Program-made: the position numbers and the translations under genes
Assembly (NCBI GenBank): GCA_002316295.1
Contig: DCDF01000144.1
Span: 594-7,952, forward strand
Source: Syntrophaceae bacterium UBA1062
GTDB lineage: Bacteria > Desulfobacterota > Desulfomonilia > UBA1062
Direction: 5' to 3'
DNA length: 7,359 nucleotides
The notes under the pieces: model-generated
Database searches by the model: none
What the model saw: only the letters and a program-made list of their open reading frames with translations
Told to the model about the DNA's origin: nothing
Shown: positions 1 to 5,981 of the stretch, one piece after another
How the letters are laid out: the number at the start of each line of letters is the position of its first letter
Position numbering within the stretch: the first letter of the stretch is position 1

Positions 1-3
1 GTT

Positions 4-2634
4 CTATTTTTTGATAATGGTGTTGAAGAGGTCTTCGATGATCTTTTCCGACCCCTTGTCACTCTGGGGAATCCCCAGACGCTCTTTGAGCTTTTCCACC
101 CCTTTCTCGATGCCCTTCTTCGCGTAGTAGTCGGCTATCGCCTTGCTGATCTCGCCGCTCTTCAGCAAGACCTTGGGCCTGGTCATGTTGCCGGTGATCG
201 TGATGGGGATGACCACCCGCTGCTTGTTATCCGCAAGGGCGTTCAGGGCGGGCGTTTTCTTGATGAGCTCCGCGGAGTGCCGCTCGGAGAGGATGACATC
301 GCCGGTCAAATCGAGCGCCCGGGTCTCCAGGGCCACGTCGCCTTTGAGGCGGGCGAGCGAGTCAGTGCTCTTGCCGGTGCGGATATTTGCGAGTTCGAAA
401 GACGTGAGGTGCACTGTCTGCCGGGCCATTTCGAACCGTGCATCCAGCGAATCGAAAGCGGTTTCCCGGTTTCTCTGCACGGCTTCTTCCTGCCCGGTAA
501 GCAGCGCGCCGCTCAATCCCTCCAGGGCCGAGAATCCTTCCGCAATGGCCTGAGCGAGGTCGACGTTGTTGAGCTTGCCGTTCTTTATGCCGACATTTCC
601 CTGCGCGCTCAGCGAGGCAAGCCCTTCGGCCGCGGCATTTCCCCTGAGCCGGACATCACCCGAGAGCGTGCCCTGGAATACATCTTTGAACGACGTGAGC
701 GTGTCTACGGCTGTGCCGGCATCCACCGCTTTGAACACCGGACTGAACGCCCAGTCTTTCGTTTCTGTCTGATACGAGGCCGATCCGCTGATGGTGCCGT
801 TGAACACAGCCACGGAAAACTGCGGAACATCGAGCCGGCTACCGGCATACCGGAAGTCGCCCGCCATCCTTCCCAGGGCGATATTGTCGAAACTTCCGCC
901 GCCCGCATTCAGCGTGCCCGTGCCTCCGATGCCGTCAGGGCCGGTGCTCCCTCTGGCATTGAGAGACAGTCCCTCGATGGCCGCTTTCTTCGGCTTCTGA
1001 GCCTCGCCTTGCGTCTCCTGGGGGGGCAGTACCAGCGCAATGTGCTCTGCAGAGGCGCTGCAGCTCAGCGCCGCTTTGTTCAGGGGGCCTGCAATACCGG
1101 CCGTCAACGCGCCGATAGCCCCTTCCGGCTGATACTGGGCAAGCATAGGGACGATGGCACCCCAGCCTTGGAGGCTGAAGGGCTTGGCTTCGATCCTGAT
1201 GTCCGCCACCGGCACCTCCTGCTTGAGATTGACCAGCCCCGAGCCGGAGAGCGCGAGGTTGTACAGATCGAGCTCGAGGGTGCTGATGCCGACGATTCCC
1301 TCCTTCATCCCGATCGAAGACACCAGAGAAAAGGGCACTCCCTCGCTTTTGCTGAACATCTCGCCGTAGACGATCTTCATGAGGTTCATATCGAGGCCCG
1401 CCTCCACGCTGAAGTCGTTCGGAGAGCCCGCCGAGCGGATGTCAAGCTTTGCGGGGCCTGAGAAGGAAAGCTCTGCAGGCGCCTTCCCGGTATACATGGG
1501 GAAGAGCCTGATCAGGGCCCCCGGGTCGAGAGAATCGCTCTTGGCCGCCATCTTCCACACCGGTTTCGTCAAAACGTTCTGTGCGCTGCCCGTGACATCG
1601 AGGCGGCTGCCGTTGATCTCGAGGCTGGTGGACTGGAGATCGAGCTTTTCTCCCGCAGCCGAATACAGGGCCTTGCCGTCCAGCTTCACGGAAATCGCAC
1701 CGGTCTTCTGCGGGCCGGTATTCCCGTCGCCCTGGGTCTGCAGTACGAGATCATCCGCCGCGATGTTCGCCGAGGCGTCGAGATTCTGATCGAGCGCTCC
1801 TGCGGCGCTGATATACGCGTTCATCTTACCCGACAGCGCCCTGACAGGCAGACCCAGGCTTTCGGTAAGCTTCTGCAGCGAAAGCGAGTCGGCCTTGATA
1901 GTCACGTTGAGCGGCATCTTCGTGAAGTCCATGGCTTCGCCGATCGGGCCCACCTGTCCGAATACCCGAAAGTTGCGGTGCGGCTCGTCGAACAGGCTTC
2001 CCTGTGCGTCGAAGCTCACTGCCTCGAACAGGGACATGTCTTCGACAGAGACATCGAGCCGGCTCACAGTGACGCTCTTGGGCCCCGGCTGCGCCTCTTT
2101 CTCCCGGCCGGATATCATCTCGTCTTCGTATACGACCGTCCCGTCTTTGATTCCGAGCTCGCCGACACCGAACACGGCAAGCGCGGAGGGAGGCTGCTCT
2201 CCGGCGGGCTCTCGCGGCTTCTCTGCTTCCGCCGGGGCCTCGGACGGACGGACCATGTCCTGAAAATTGAACACCCCTTGGGCGTTTCTCCGGATATGCA
2301 CCACCGGCGACTTGAGGATCAGCTTCGAGACCTGCACTTCCCCCTTGAGCAGGGGCAGCAGCTTGAGGCGAACCTGAAGGCTGTCCAGGGTGACGAAATT
2401 ATCGGATGCAAACTCGGGATTTTCCGGTATCTTCAGGCCCTGAAGCTCTGCGCCGAACCCGCTCAGGACGGTGAGCTCTATTCTGTCGAAATCGACGTCC
2501 CGATTGACTGCAGGCCGTACTTTGGCGAGGATCTCACCCTTGTACTGATTCAGGTCGATGACAAAGGGTGCGATAATTGCGGTGACGAGCAGCACCAGCA
2601 GAACTACAGCAACCGCGACAAGCGCCTTTTTCAT
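4..2634 (-). CDS. AsmA family inner-membrane-anchored envelope protein
   Basis: The protein has 876 residues. A single N-terminal hydrophobic segment (about residues 4-26, after Met-Lys-Lys) should anchor it in the inner membrane with the rest in the periplasm. An AsmA-like N-terminal region follows (to about 130), with the usual 'P.V...DLNQYK..I' opening. A Pro/Glu/Ala-rich linker spans about 129-150. A long beta-rich body comes next, and an AsmA_2-like C-terminal part covers about 573-830. The last 50 residues (826-876) are charged and helical, and end in Lys-Lys. Known AsmA-like proteins (AsmA, YhdP, TamB, YdbH) are lipid-bridge proteins linked to phospholipid transport to, or assembly of, the outer membrane; that role here is inferred. 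E. coli AsmA is shorter (617 aa). The frame is open 36 codons further upstream, but the start at 2634 has a strong ribosome binding site and begins exactly at the membrane anchor. The gene is divergent from the ABM gene and appears to be transcribed alone. The stop is TAG at 4-6, so the C-terminus is complete. Confidence 0.9.
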   Translation of the reverse strand: MKKALVAVAVVLLVLLVTAIIAPFVIDLNQYKGEILAKVRPAVNRDVDFDRIELTVLSGFGAELQGLKIPENPEFASDNFVTLDSLQVRLKLLPLLKGEVQVSKLILKSPVVHIRRNAQGVFNFQDMVRPSEAPAEAEKPREPAGEQPPSALAVFGVGELGIKDGTVVYEDEMISGREKEAQPGPKSVTVSRLDVSVEDMSLFEAVSFDAQGSLFDEPHRNFRVFGQVGPIGEAMDFTKMPLNVTIKADSLSLQKLTESLGLPVRALSGKMNAYISAAGALDQNLDASANIAADDLVLQTQGDGNTGPQKTGAISVKLDGKALYSAAGEKLDLQSTSLEINGSRLDVTGSAQNVLTKPVWKMAAKSDSLDPGALIRLFPMYTGKAPAELSFSGPAKLDIRSAGSPNDFSVEAGLDMNLMKIVYGEMFSKSEGVPFSLVSSIGMKEGIVGISTLELDLYNLALSGSGLVNLKQEVPVADIRIEAKPFSLQGWGAIVPMLAQYQPEGAIGALTAGIAGPLNKAALSCSASAEHIALVLPPQETQGEAQKPKKAAIEGLSLNARGSTGPDGIGGTGTLNAGGGSFDNIALGRMAGDFRYAGSRLDVPQFSVAVFNGTISGSASYQTETKDWAFSPVFKAVDAGTAVDTLTSFKDVFQGTLSGDVRLRGNAAAEGLASLSAQGNVGIKNGKLNNVDLAQAIAEGFSALEGLSGALLTGQEEAVQRNRETAFDSLDARFEMARQTVHLTSFELANIRTGKSTDSLARLKGDVALETRALDLTGDVILSERHSAELIKKTPALNALADNKQRVVIPITITGNMTRPKVLLKSGEISKAIADYYAKKGIEKGVEKLKERLGIPQSDKGSEKIIEDLFNTIIKK

Positions 2635-2640
2635 ACAGGA

Positions 2641-2649
2641 CCCTCCTTT
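2641..2649 (-). promoter_or_regulatory. Ribosome binding site that fixes the asmA-like start
   Basis: On the minus strand this reads AAAGGAGGG, ending 6 bases before the ATG at 2634. It contains a perfect AGGAGG core. The more upstream in-frame ATG at 2742 has no comparable site and would place 36 polar residues before the membrane anchor, so 2634 is preferred. Confidence 0.85.
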
Positions 2650-2664
2650 CTCGCTCTTCAGAAA

Positions 2665-2693
2665 AAGATACTCCAGCCGCACAGCGGATGCAA
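2665..2693 (-). promoter_or_regulatory. Candidate sigma-70-like promoter for the asmA-like gene
   Basis: On the minus strand TTGCAT (2693-2688) is separated by 17 bases from TATCTT (2670-2665). The spacing is ideal, but the hexamers match the consensus only moderately (3/6 and 4/6). Transcription would start near 2658, giving a leader of about 25 bases that contains the strong ribosome binding site. This is inferred from sequence alone. Confidence 0.4.
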
Positions 2694-2793
2694 CAGACAC
2701 ATAACCTTCTCTCCGCGCCGGGCTTGTCTTTTCACGTGTCACACGGCACTATGAATGAGAAGAACAGTTTTTTCGCTCAACAAGGGGAATTTC

Positions 2794-2799
2794 GGAGGA
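2794..2799 (+). promoter_or_regulatory. Ribosome binding site that fixes the ABM protein start
   Basis: GGAGGA lies 5 bases before the ATG at 2805. An in-frame ATG at 2751 would add 18 residues but has no purine-rich site before it, and the added residues are not part of the ABM fold. The start at 2805 is therefore chosen. Confidence 0.85.
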
Positions 2800-2804
2800 A
2801 TATC

Positions 2805-3113
2805 ATGCTCATCATCCACGTGTTTGTCCATGTCAGGCCGGAGTTTATCGAGGGGTTCAAGGAGGCTGTAAGGGACAATGCGCAGAACAGCATCAACGAG
2901 ACAGGAGTGGCCCGCTTCGATGTCCTTCAGCAGGAGGACGACCCCACCCGCTTTGTGCTGGTGGAGATCTATCACTCTCAGGAAGACTGGGCGAAGCACA
3001 AGGAGACAGCCCACTATCTCAGGTGGCGTGACACAGTCGAGTACATGATGGCCGAGCCCAGAAAGGGTGTGCGGTATCAGCAGGTCTTCCCCAATGTTCC
3101 GGGGTGGGAGTGA
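2805..3113 (+). CDS. Antibiotic biosynthesis monooxygenase (ABM) domain protein, LsrG/YgiN-like
   Basis: This is a 102-residue single-domain protein of the dimeric ferredoxin-like alpha/beta-barrel (ABM) superfamily. Family-like features are the opening beta strand 'IIHVFVHV' (residues 3-10), 'GVARFDVLQQ' (34-43), 'DPTRFVLVEIY' (46-56), 'HKETAHY' (65-71), 'MMAEPR' (81-86) and a C-terminal 'VFP...GW' (94-101). The length matches LsrG (96 aa) and YgiN (104 aa) of E. coli. LsrG isomerises phospho-AI-2 and YgiN is a quinol monooxygenase. Members act without metal or flavin, but substrates vary widely and this one's cannot be read from sequence. No lsr genes are nearby, so an AI-2 role is not supported. 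The gene stands alone, divergent from the asmA-like gene and 380 bases before the next one. It is probably a cytosolic dimer. Confidence 0.9.
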   Translation: MLIIHVFVHVRPEFIEGFKEAVRDNAQNSINETGVARFDVLQQEDDPTRFVLVEIYHSQEDWAKHKETAHYLRWRDTVEYMMAEPRKGVRYQQVFPNVPGWE

Positions 3114-3217
3114 GCCGCACCGGCGGCCTGTCGGCCTTCAGCGAGACCGTCATCGCGAGCGGATGCCCCGTTTCCGCCCAGCGCCTTGCCCGGGACGCCC
3201 GCAGCACCGCCTCTGCC

Positions 3218-3245
3218 TTGGATATCGCGGCCGGAGCCATATATT
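3218..3245 (+). promoter_or_regulatory. Weak candidate promoter overlapping an AT-rich inverted repeat
   Basis: TTGGAT (3218-3223) is followed after 16 bases by TATATT (3240-3245), a 5/6 match to the -10 consensus. The -10 element lies inside the inverted repeat at 3237-3255, so a protein bound there could block or assist transcription. If used for the SRPBCC gene, the leader would be about 240 bases. The -35 match is poor, so this is tentative. Confidence 0.3.
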
Positions 3246-3255
3246 TATTATATGG
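3237..3255. repeat. Perfect AT-rich inverted repeat, candidate operator
   Basis: The 19 bases read CCATATATTTATTATATGG: 7-base arms (CCATATA / TATATGG) around a 5-base spacer. It is an abrupt AT-rich island in GC-rich surroundings. The size and symmetry would suit a dimeric DNA-binding protein, but no regulator gene is in the window and no function is shown. Confidence 0.6.
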
Positions 3256-3287
3256 ATGTCCTGGAAGATATTACCGGTCGCAGCTTC

Positions 3288-3308
3288 AGGCCGCCCCGAT
3301 ATCGGCCT
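3288..3308 (+). terminator. Possible weak intrinsic terminator or hairpin
   Basis: AGGCCG (3288-3293) pairs with CGGCCT (3303-3308) around a 9-base loop, and TTCTTT follows directly (3307-3312). The loop region also contains the palindrome CCGATATCGG (3296-3305), which gives an alternative fold. It lies 175 bases downstream of the ABM gene stop, far for its terminator, and the T-tract is interrupted. Confidence is therefore low. Confidence 0.3.
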
Positions 3309-3397
3309 TCTTTAGTGACGGCTGCAGAAGCCGCGCTTCCTGTTTCAATGGGGTACCCCGTTGCAAGAGGCGGGGCATCGGAGATTTATTTGACCAT

Positions 3398-3440
3398 TCT
3401 CCTTCCCCGTATCCTCTCTTCTGAGAGGAGGCAAAGGAGA
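3398..3440. repeat. Nested CT/AG-rich palindrome, possible dispersed repeat unit
   Basis: The inner stem is TCCTCTC (3412-3418) with GAGAGGA (3423-3429) around a TTCT loop. The outer arms are TCTCCTT (3398-3404) and AAGGAGA (3434-3440). The left side is pyrimidine-rich and the right side purine-rich. Short imperfect palindromes of this kind are often dispersed REP-like intergenic repeats in GC-rich Gram-negative genomes. Only one copy is visible here, so its repeat nature is inferred. The 3' end lies about 50 bases before the SRPBCC start, so it could also fold in that mRNA leader. Confidence 0.45.
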
Positions 3441-3493
3441 GGAAATCCCTGAGCCGGGCTGCGGGGGTACCATTTGGATGAAAGGAGGACCTG

Positions 3494-3943
3494 ATGCAGA
3501 AAATGCATTTTTCGATCGTTATCGACGCCCCGAAGAAAAAAGTCTGGGAAATCATGCTCGGCAAGGACACATACGGGGCATGGACGGATGAGTTCATGCC
3601 CGGGTCTCACTATGTCGGCGAATGGCGCGAAGGCAGCAGGATGCTGTTTCTCGCGCCGGACGAAGCCGGCAAGATGTCCGGCATGGTGAGCCTGGTGCGC
3701 GAGGTCAGGCCCTACGATCGTGTCTCTATCGAGAACATCGGCATCGTACAGGACGGCAGAGAGGACACCTCGAGCGAAGCAGTGAAGAGCTGGGCAGGCA
3801 CCCATGAAGACTACACATTCAAAGAGGTTGAAGGCAAAACCGAGGTTCTGGTCGAGATGGATACCGATGAACAGAACAAGGAGATGTTTCAGGGCATATG
3901 GCCCAAGGCCCTGAAAAAGCTCAAGGACCTGGTCGAGCATTAG
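3494..3943 (+). CDS. SRPBCC (START/Bet v1-like) domain protein
   Basis: The protein has 149 residues and no signal peptide or membrane segment, so it is probably cytosolic. The start fits the helix-grip fold: strand 'HFSIVIDAP' (5-13), then the helix 'KKKVWEIML' (14-22) seen in polyketide-cyclase and AHSA1-like members. 'GEWREGSRMLFLAP' (42-55) resembles the 'W..G..v.w' strand of AHSA1-like proteins. The protein ends in a long amphipathic helix (about 126-148, 'MFQGIWPKALKKLKDLVE'), which normally covers the ligand cavity. This superfamily binds hydrophobic ligands or acts as a co-chaperone, so the function here is unknown. The ribosome binding site AAAGGAGG (3481-3488) lies 5 bases before the ATG. 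No partner gene adjoins on the same strand: 380 bases separate it from the upstream gene and 239 from the next. It appears to be a single-gene unit. Confidence 0.85.
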   Translation: MQKMHFSIVIDAPKKKVWEIMLGKDTYGAWTDEFMPGSHYVGEWREGSRMLFLAPDEAGKMSGMVSLVREVRPYDRVSIENIGIVQDGREDTSSEAVKSWAGTHEDYTFKEVEGKTEVLVEMDTDEQNKEMFQGIWPKALKKLKDLVEH

Positions 3944-4182
3944 AAAAGAAAACGACGAAGCCCCTCTTCTTTTGGAAACTTGGTGAAATTCCCCTTCTTA
4001 TCGTGTGCCGATCGCACATCCCGTCTCCTTTCACCGGGCGGACGCCAGTGCCGTGTTCGAGTCCGTCCCCGGCTCTCGTGGAAGACGCCAACCGAAGACA
4101 AACTTCGGAGAATAGAGGAATGGCATATTTTCATCACCCGCCTGATATGCTATCGATATTGATCAGGTATTGAGGACACACC
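3944..4182. other. Noncoding gap before the alcohol dehydrogenase gene
   Basis: I see no gene and no strong terminator. A small stem (GAAG/CTTC, followed by TTTT) about 15 bases after the SRPBCC stop is too short to call. A perfect 6-base-pair hairpin, CCGAAG (4092-4097) and CTTCGG (4103-4108) with loop ACAAA, has no T-run on either side. The last 45 bases hold the dyad and the ribosome binding site of the dehydrogenase gene. Confidence 0.6.
4141..4167. promoter_or_regulatory. Inverted repeat just upstream of the alcohol dehydrogenase, candidate operator
   Basis: CCTGAT (4141-4146) and ATCAGG (4162-4167) are perfect inverted arms with a 15-base spacer. The spacer carries the central palindrome ATCGAT (4152-4157), almost on the dyad axis. 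The element ends 15 bases before the ATG and overlaps the likely promoter/leader; TATGCT (4146-4151) and GATATT (4155-4160) are possible -10 elements, with no clear -35. It could be a regulator site or a small leader hairpin. Confidence 0.4.
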
Positions 4183-5343
4183 ATGCGCTTCGAATTTACC
4201 ACAGCCGCAAAGATACTCTTCGGCCCGGGCACGGCGCGGGAGGTTCCGGCGCTTGCCCACAGCATGGGCAGACGCGCCCTGGTGATCGGCGGCAGGAGCG
4301 CAGAGCGCACGTCCGGGCTTATCAGAGGCCTGCAGGAACAGGCGGTGGAAACTGTCACCTTCTCGGTCAGCCGCGAGCCCACCACGGAGATCGTGCTCGA
4401 AGGCCTCGCCCTTGCCCGGGCGCAGGGATGCGACCTGGTCATCGGCATGGGCGGCGGCAGCGTGATCGATGCGGGCAAGGCCATCGCCGCGCTCATGACA
4501 AACCCGGGCGGGCTTTTCGACTATCTCGAGGTGATCGGAAGAGCTCAGGCCGTCACCGTGCCCCCTGCCCCGTATATCGCCATCCCCACTACCGCGGGAA
4601 CCGGCACCGAGGTCACCCGTAACGCGGTGATCATCTCGCCCGAGCACAAGGTCAAGGTGAGCATGCGCTCTGACATGATGCTGCCCCGGCTCGTGGCCGC
4701 CGACCCGGATCTCACCCTCTCCGTGCCGCCGGACATCACGGCATGCACCGGCCTCGACGCGCTGACACAGCTGATCGAGGCGTTTGTCTCTATCAGGGCG
4801 AACCCCCTGACCGACGCCCTGTGCCGGGAGGGCCTGGCGCGCGCGGGGCGGTCCCTGAAAACCGCGTACACAAAGGGCGACGACACGTCCACCCGCGAAG
4901 ACATGATGCTCGCGAGCCTGTTTTCCGGCCTCGCCCTGGCAAACGCCGGCCTGGGGGCGGTTCACGGTTTCGCGGCCCCGCTTGGAGGCATGTTCGATGC
5001 CCCGCACGGGGCCATCTGCGCACGGCTTCTGCCCATCGTGATGGAGGCAAACATCACTGCCCTCGCCCGCCGGAGCCCCGACTCGCCTGCGCTCGCGCGC
5101 TACGCAGAGATCGCGCGGATCCTCACGAACGACCCCGGAGCGGATGCGCGGCAGGGCATTGCATGGGTGGAAGAGACATGCGCCGCTATGCGGATCCCGA
5201 GCCTCGATACGATCGGGATGAGGCGTGAAGACATCCCTGTCCTGGTCGAAAAGGCCGGGCGCGCGAGCAGCATGAAGGGCAATCCCGTCGAACTTGCGAA
5301 AGAAGAGCTTGCCGCGATTATCGATAAGGCTTTGTCAGAATGA
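4183..5343 (+). CDS. Iron-containing alcohol dehydrogenase (group III family)
   Basis: This 386-residue protein is the normal length for the family, which interconverts alcohols and aldehydes with NAD(P)H in the cytosol. The N-terminal dinucleotide-binding domain carries 'GMGGGSVIDAGK' (88-99) and 'PTTAGTGTE' (135-143). The helical metal-binding domain carries 'GLDALTQLIEAFVS' (190-203) and 'VHGFAAPLG' to 'PHG' (260-276). By alignment to E. coli FucO (ligands D196, H200, H263, H277), the equivalents here are D192, Q196, H261 and H275, so the second metal ligand is Gln, not His. FucO's H267 position is Ala265. The substrate cannot be assigned, and a short-chain alcohol or a specialised aldehyde are both possible. 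The start has a modest GAGG (4172-4175) 7 bases before the ATG and begins with the family-typical 'F.F.TA.KILFGPG'. The gene converges with slyX. The ACD alpha subunit downstream could act in the same fermentation, but it is a separate transcription unit. Confidence 0.93.
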   Translation: MRFEFTTAAKILFGPGTAREVPALAHSMGRRALVIGGRSAERTSGLIRGLQEQAVETVTFSVSREPTTEIVLEGLALARAQGCDLVIGMGGGSVIDAGKAIAALMTNPGGLFDYLEVIGRAQAVTVPPAPYIAIPTTAGTGTEVTRNAVIISPEHKVKVSMRSDMMLPRLVAADPDLTLSVPPDITACTGLDALTQLIEAFVSIRANPLTDALCREGLARAGRSLKTAYTKGDDTSTREDMMLASLFSGLALANAGLGAVHGFAAPLGGMFDAPHGAICARLLPIVMEANITALARRSPDSPALARYAEIARILTNDPGADARQGIAWVEETCAAMRIPSLDTIGMRREDIPVLVEKAGRASSMKGNPVELAKEELAAIIDKALSE

Positions 5344-5387
5344 GAACATCGGCTTCCGGGCTTTGAGAGAAACGGTCAGCAGACGAG

Positions 5388-5437
5388 CCCTGGGTGAGGA
5401 AATCCTTTGCCGCCTCTTTTTTACTCACCCGGGTTTT
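5388..5437 (+). terminator. Candidate terminator between the convergent dehydrogenase and slyX genes
   Basis: GGGTGAG (5392-5398) pairs with CTCACCC (5424-5430). The stem extends by CCC (5388-5390) with GGG (5431-5433) across one bulged T, and TTTT follows (5434-5437). The 25-base loop is longer than usual and T-rich. It begins 45 bases after the dehydrogenase stop, and its descending arm overlaps the slyX stop codon. A terminator for the plus-strand gene is the simplest reading. On the minus strand no T-run follows the stem. Confidence 0.45.
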
Positions 5438-5619
5438 GGGCCGGATCCCTCGTCGAGCGCTCCGCCCGGAGCGCCCAGGAGCTGCATCAGGGCTTCGACT
5501 TTCTCTTCCAGACGATCGATCTCGAGCTGCTGTTTGTACACCGTGTCGTTGAGCTTCTGGATGGTGTCTTCGTGAAATGCGACTATGGTTTCCAGATTGG
5601 CGAATCTGTCGTCACTCAT
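5425..5619 (-). CDS. slyX: SlyX family small coiled-coil protein
   Basis: The protein has 64 residues. Residues about 5-48 form an amphipathic coiled coil with heptad spacing of Leu/Ile/Val, and the tail is Gly/Pro-rich (49-64). The segment 'ANLETIVAFHEDTIQKLN' (7-24) aligns with E. coli SlyX 'AELESRLAFQEITIEELN', including the 'AF.E.TI..LN' signature. E. coli SlyX has 72 residues. The family's function is not established. The name comes from proximity to slyD in E. coli, and no slyD is visible here. The ATG at 5619 is preceded on the minus strand by GGGGGAG, a usable ribosome binding site about 2 bases closer than ideal. A sigma-70-like promoter lies 50-75 bases upstream. The gene is convergent with the dehydrogenase, divergent from the ACD alpha gene, and appears monocistronic. 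Confidence 0.85.
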   Translation of the reverse strand: MSDDRFANLETIVAFHEDTIQKLNDTVYKQQLEIDRLEEKVEALMQLLGAPGGALDEGSGPKPG

Positions 5620-5665
5620 ACTCCCCCCGTGAATGCTCTCCGGATTCCTTGTGCTGTCTCTAAAT

Positions 5666-5693
5666 ACTATAGAGTGTTATGGCCGGGAGTCAA
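5666..5693 (-). promoter_or_regulatory. Sigma-70-like promoter for slyX
   Basis: On the minus strand TTGACT (5693-5688) is separated by 16 bases from TATAGT (5671-5666), each a 5/6 match to the consensus. Transcription would begin near 5659, leaving a leader of about 40 bases. This is the best promoter match in the window. A short dyad, CTCTA (5658-5662) and TAGAG (5670-5674), overlaps the -10 region and may or may not matter. Confidence 0.65.
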
Positions 5694-5780
5694 TTCCTGC
5701 AGGGTGGATTGCAGTTTTTCGTTCAGAGGGAAGCCCGCTTTCCCGCCGCGAAGGTTCCTGCCCCTCTTCTCCCCGAATAA

Positions 5781-5792
5781 CCGCTCGAGCGG
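5781..5792. repeat. Perfect 12-base palindrome in the slyX/ACD intergenic region
   Basis: CCGCTCGAGCGG is fully self-complementary. Imperfect outer arms (5761-5770 with 5813-5820) could extend it into a larger cruciform or RNA fold. It sits about 100 bases from either promoter candidate. Such sites arise by chance fairly often in GC-rich DNA, so a function is uncertain. Confidence 0.4.
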
Positions 5793-5906
5793 GCCGAAGC
5801 GAAAGACACAGCAGAAGGGGGATGATGAAGCGGCTTTTGATGCCCCCCCGTCCGGCCGAAGCAGTGCACCATCTCCCTTCTCCGAAGCCCCTCCCCGCTC
5901 TTGCCC

Positions 5907-5935
5907 TTGCCCCCTGCGTCCCGATGGTGTATAAA
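5907..5935 (+). promoter_or_regulatory. Candidate promoter for the ACD alpha gene
   Basis: TTGCCC (5907-5912) is followed after exactly 17 bases by TATAAA (5930-5935), a 5/6 match to the -10 consensus and preceded by TG (TGTATAAA). An A-tract follows. Transcription would start near 5942, giving a leader of about 40 bases. A second possible -10 (TTATAG) lies at 5951-5956 without a clear -35. Confidence 0.45.
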
Positions 5936-5981
5936 AAAACACTGGTTATTTTATAGCATCTTGCAGGAGGATTCACATCAT

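Larger units (their letters stand above)
3114..3493. other. Noncoding stretch with several inverted repeats
   Basis: I see no credible gene in this 380-base gap. Short open frames exist (for example plus 3104-3424), but they lack a ribosome binding site and their translations look like translated noncoding DNA. The stretch holds an AT-rich perfect inverted repeat (3237-3255), a GC-rich hairpin followed by a T-rich tract (3288-3308) and a nested CT/AG-rich palindrome (3398-3440). It ends with the ribosome binding site of the SRPBCC gene, AAAGGAGG at 3481-3488. Confidence 0.7.
5620..5981. other. Noncoding stretch between divergent slyX and ACD alpha genes
   Basis: I see no credible gene in these 362 bases. 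The slyX promoter is at the left end and the likely ACD alpha promoter at the right. Between them lies a C/T-rich stretch with a perfect 12-base palindrome, CCGCTCGAGCGG (5781-5792). This sits inside weaker outer arms, CCCCTCTTCT (5761-5770) and AGAAGGGG (5813-5820). A smaller hairpin, GGGAAG (5728-5733) with TTTCCC (5739-5744), is also present. Open frames on both strands here look like by-products of high GC content. Confidence 0.65.

Noticed and set aside
277..1461. A 394-codon open frame on the plus strand, and another at 1978-2754, opposite the asmA-like gene.
   Set aside because: Both are antisense to a convincing AsmA protein, lack ribosome binding sites and have Arg-rich translations without recognisable domains, typical of GC-rich shadow frames.
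2733..2744. Small palindromes CACGTG and GTGTCACAC in the asmA/ABM divergent region.
   Set aside because: They are too short and common to support a regulator site without a second copy or conservation.
2751..2804. Upstream in-frame ATG giving an 18-residue extension of the ABM protein.
   Set aside because: There is no ribosome binding site before it. The ATG at 2805 has GGAGGA at good spacing and begins at the first strand of the fold.
2805..3113. Assigning the ABM protein as LsrG of an autoinducer-2 pathway.
   Set aside because: No lsr transport or kinase genes are nearby, and ABM sequences of this type do not predict substrate.
3104..3424. A 106-codon plus-strand open frame starting at the end of the ABM gene.
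   Set aside because: It overlaps the ABM stop in another frame, has no ribosome binding site, and runs through palindromic DNA. Its translation resembles no family.
4150..5007. A 285-codon minus-strand open frame opposite the dehydrogenase gene.
   Set aside because: The plus strand encodes a clear dehydrogenase. The antisense translation is His/Arg/Gly-rich with no domain signal.
5667..5976. Overlapping minus-strand open frames of 91-99 codons between slyX and the ACD alpha gene.
   Set aside because: They cover both promoter candidates, lack recognisable domains and ribosome binding sites, and are Gly/Arg-rich as expected from noncoding GC-rich DNA.
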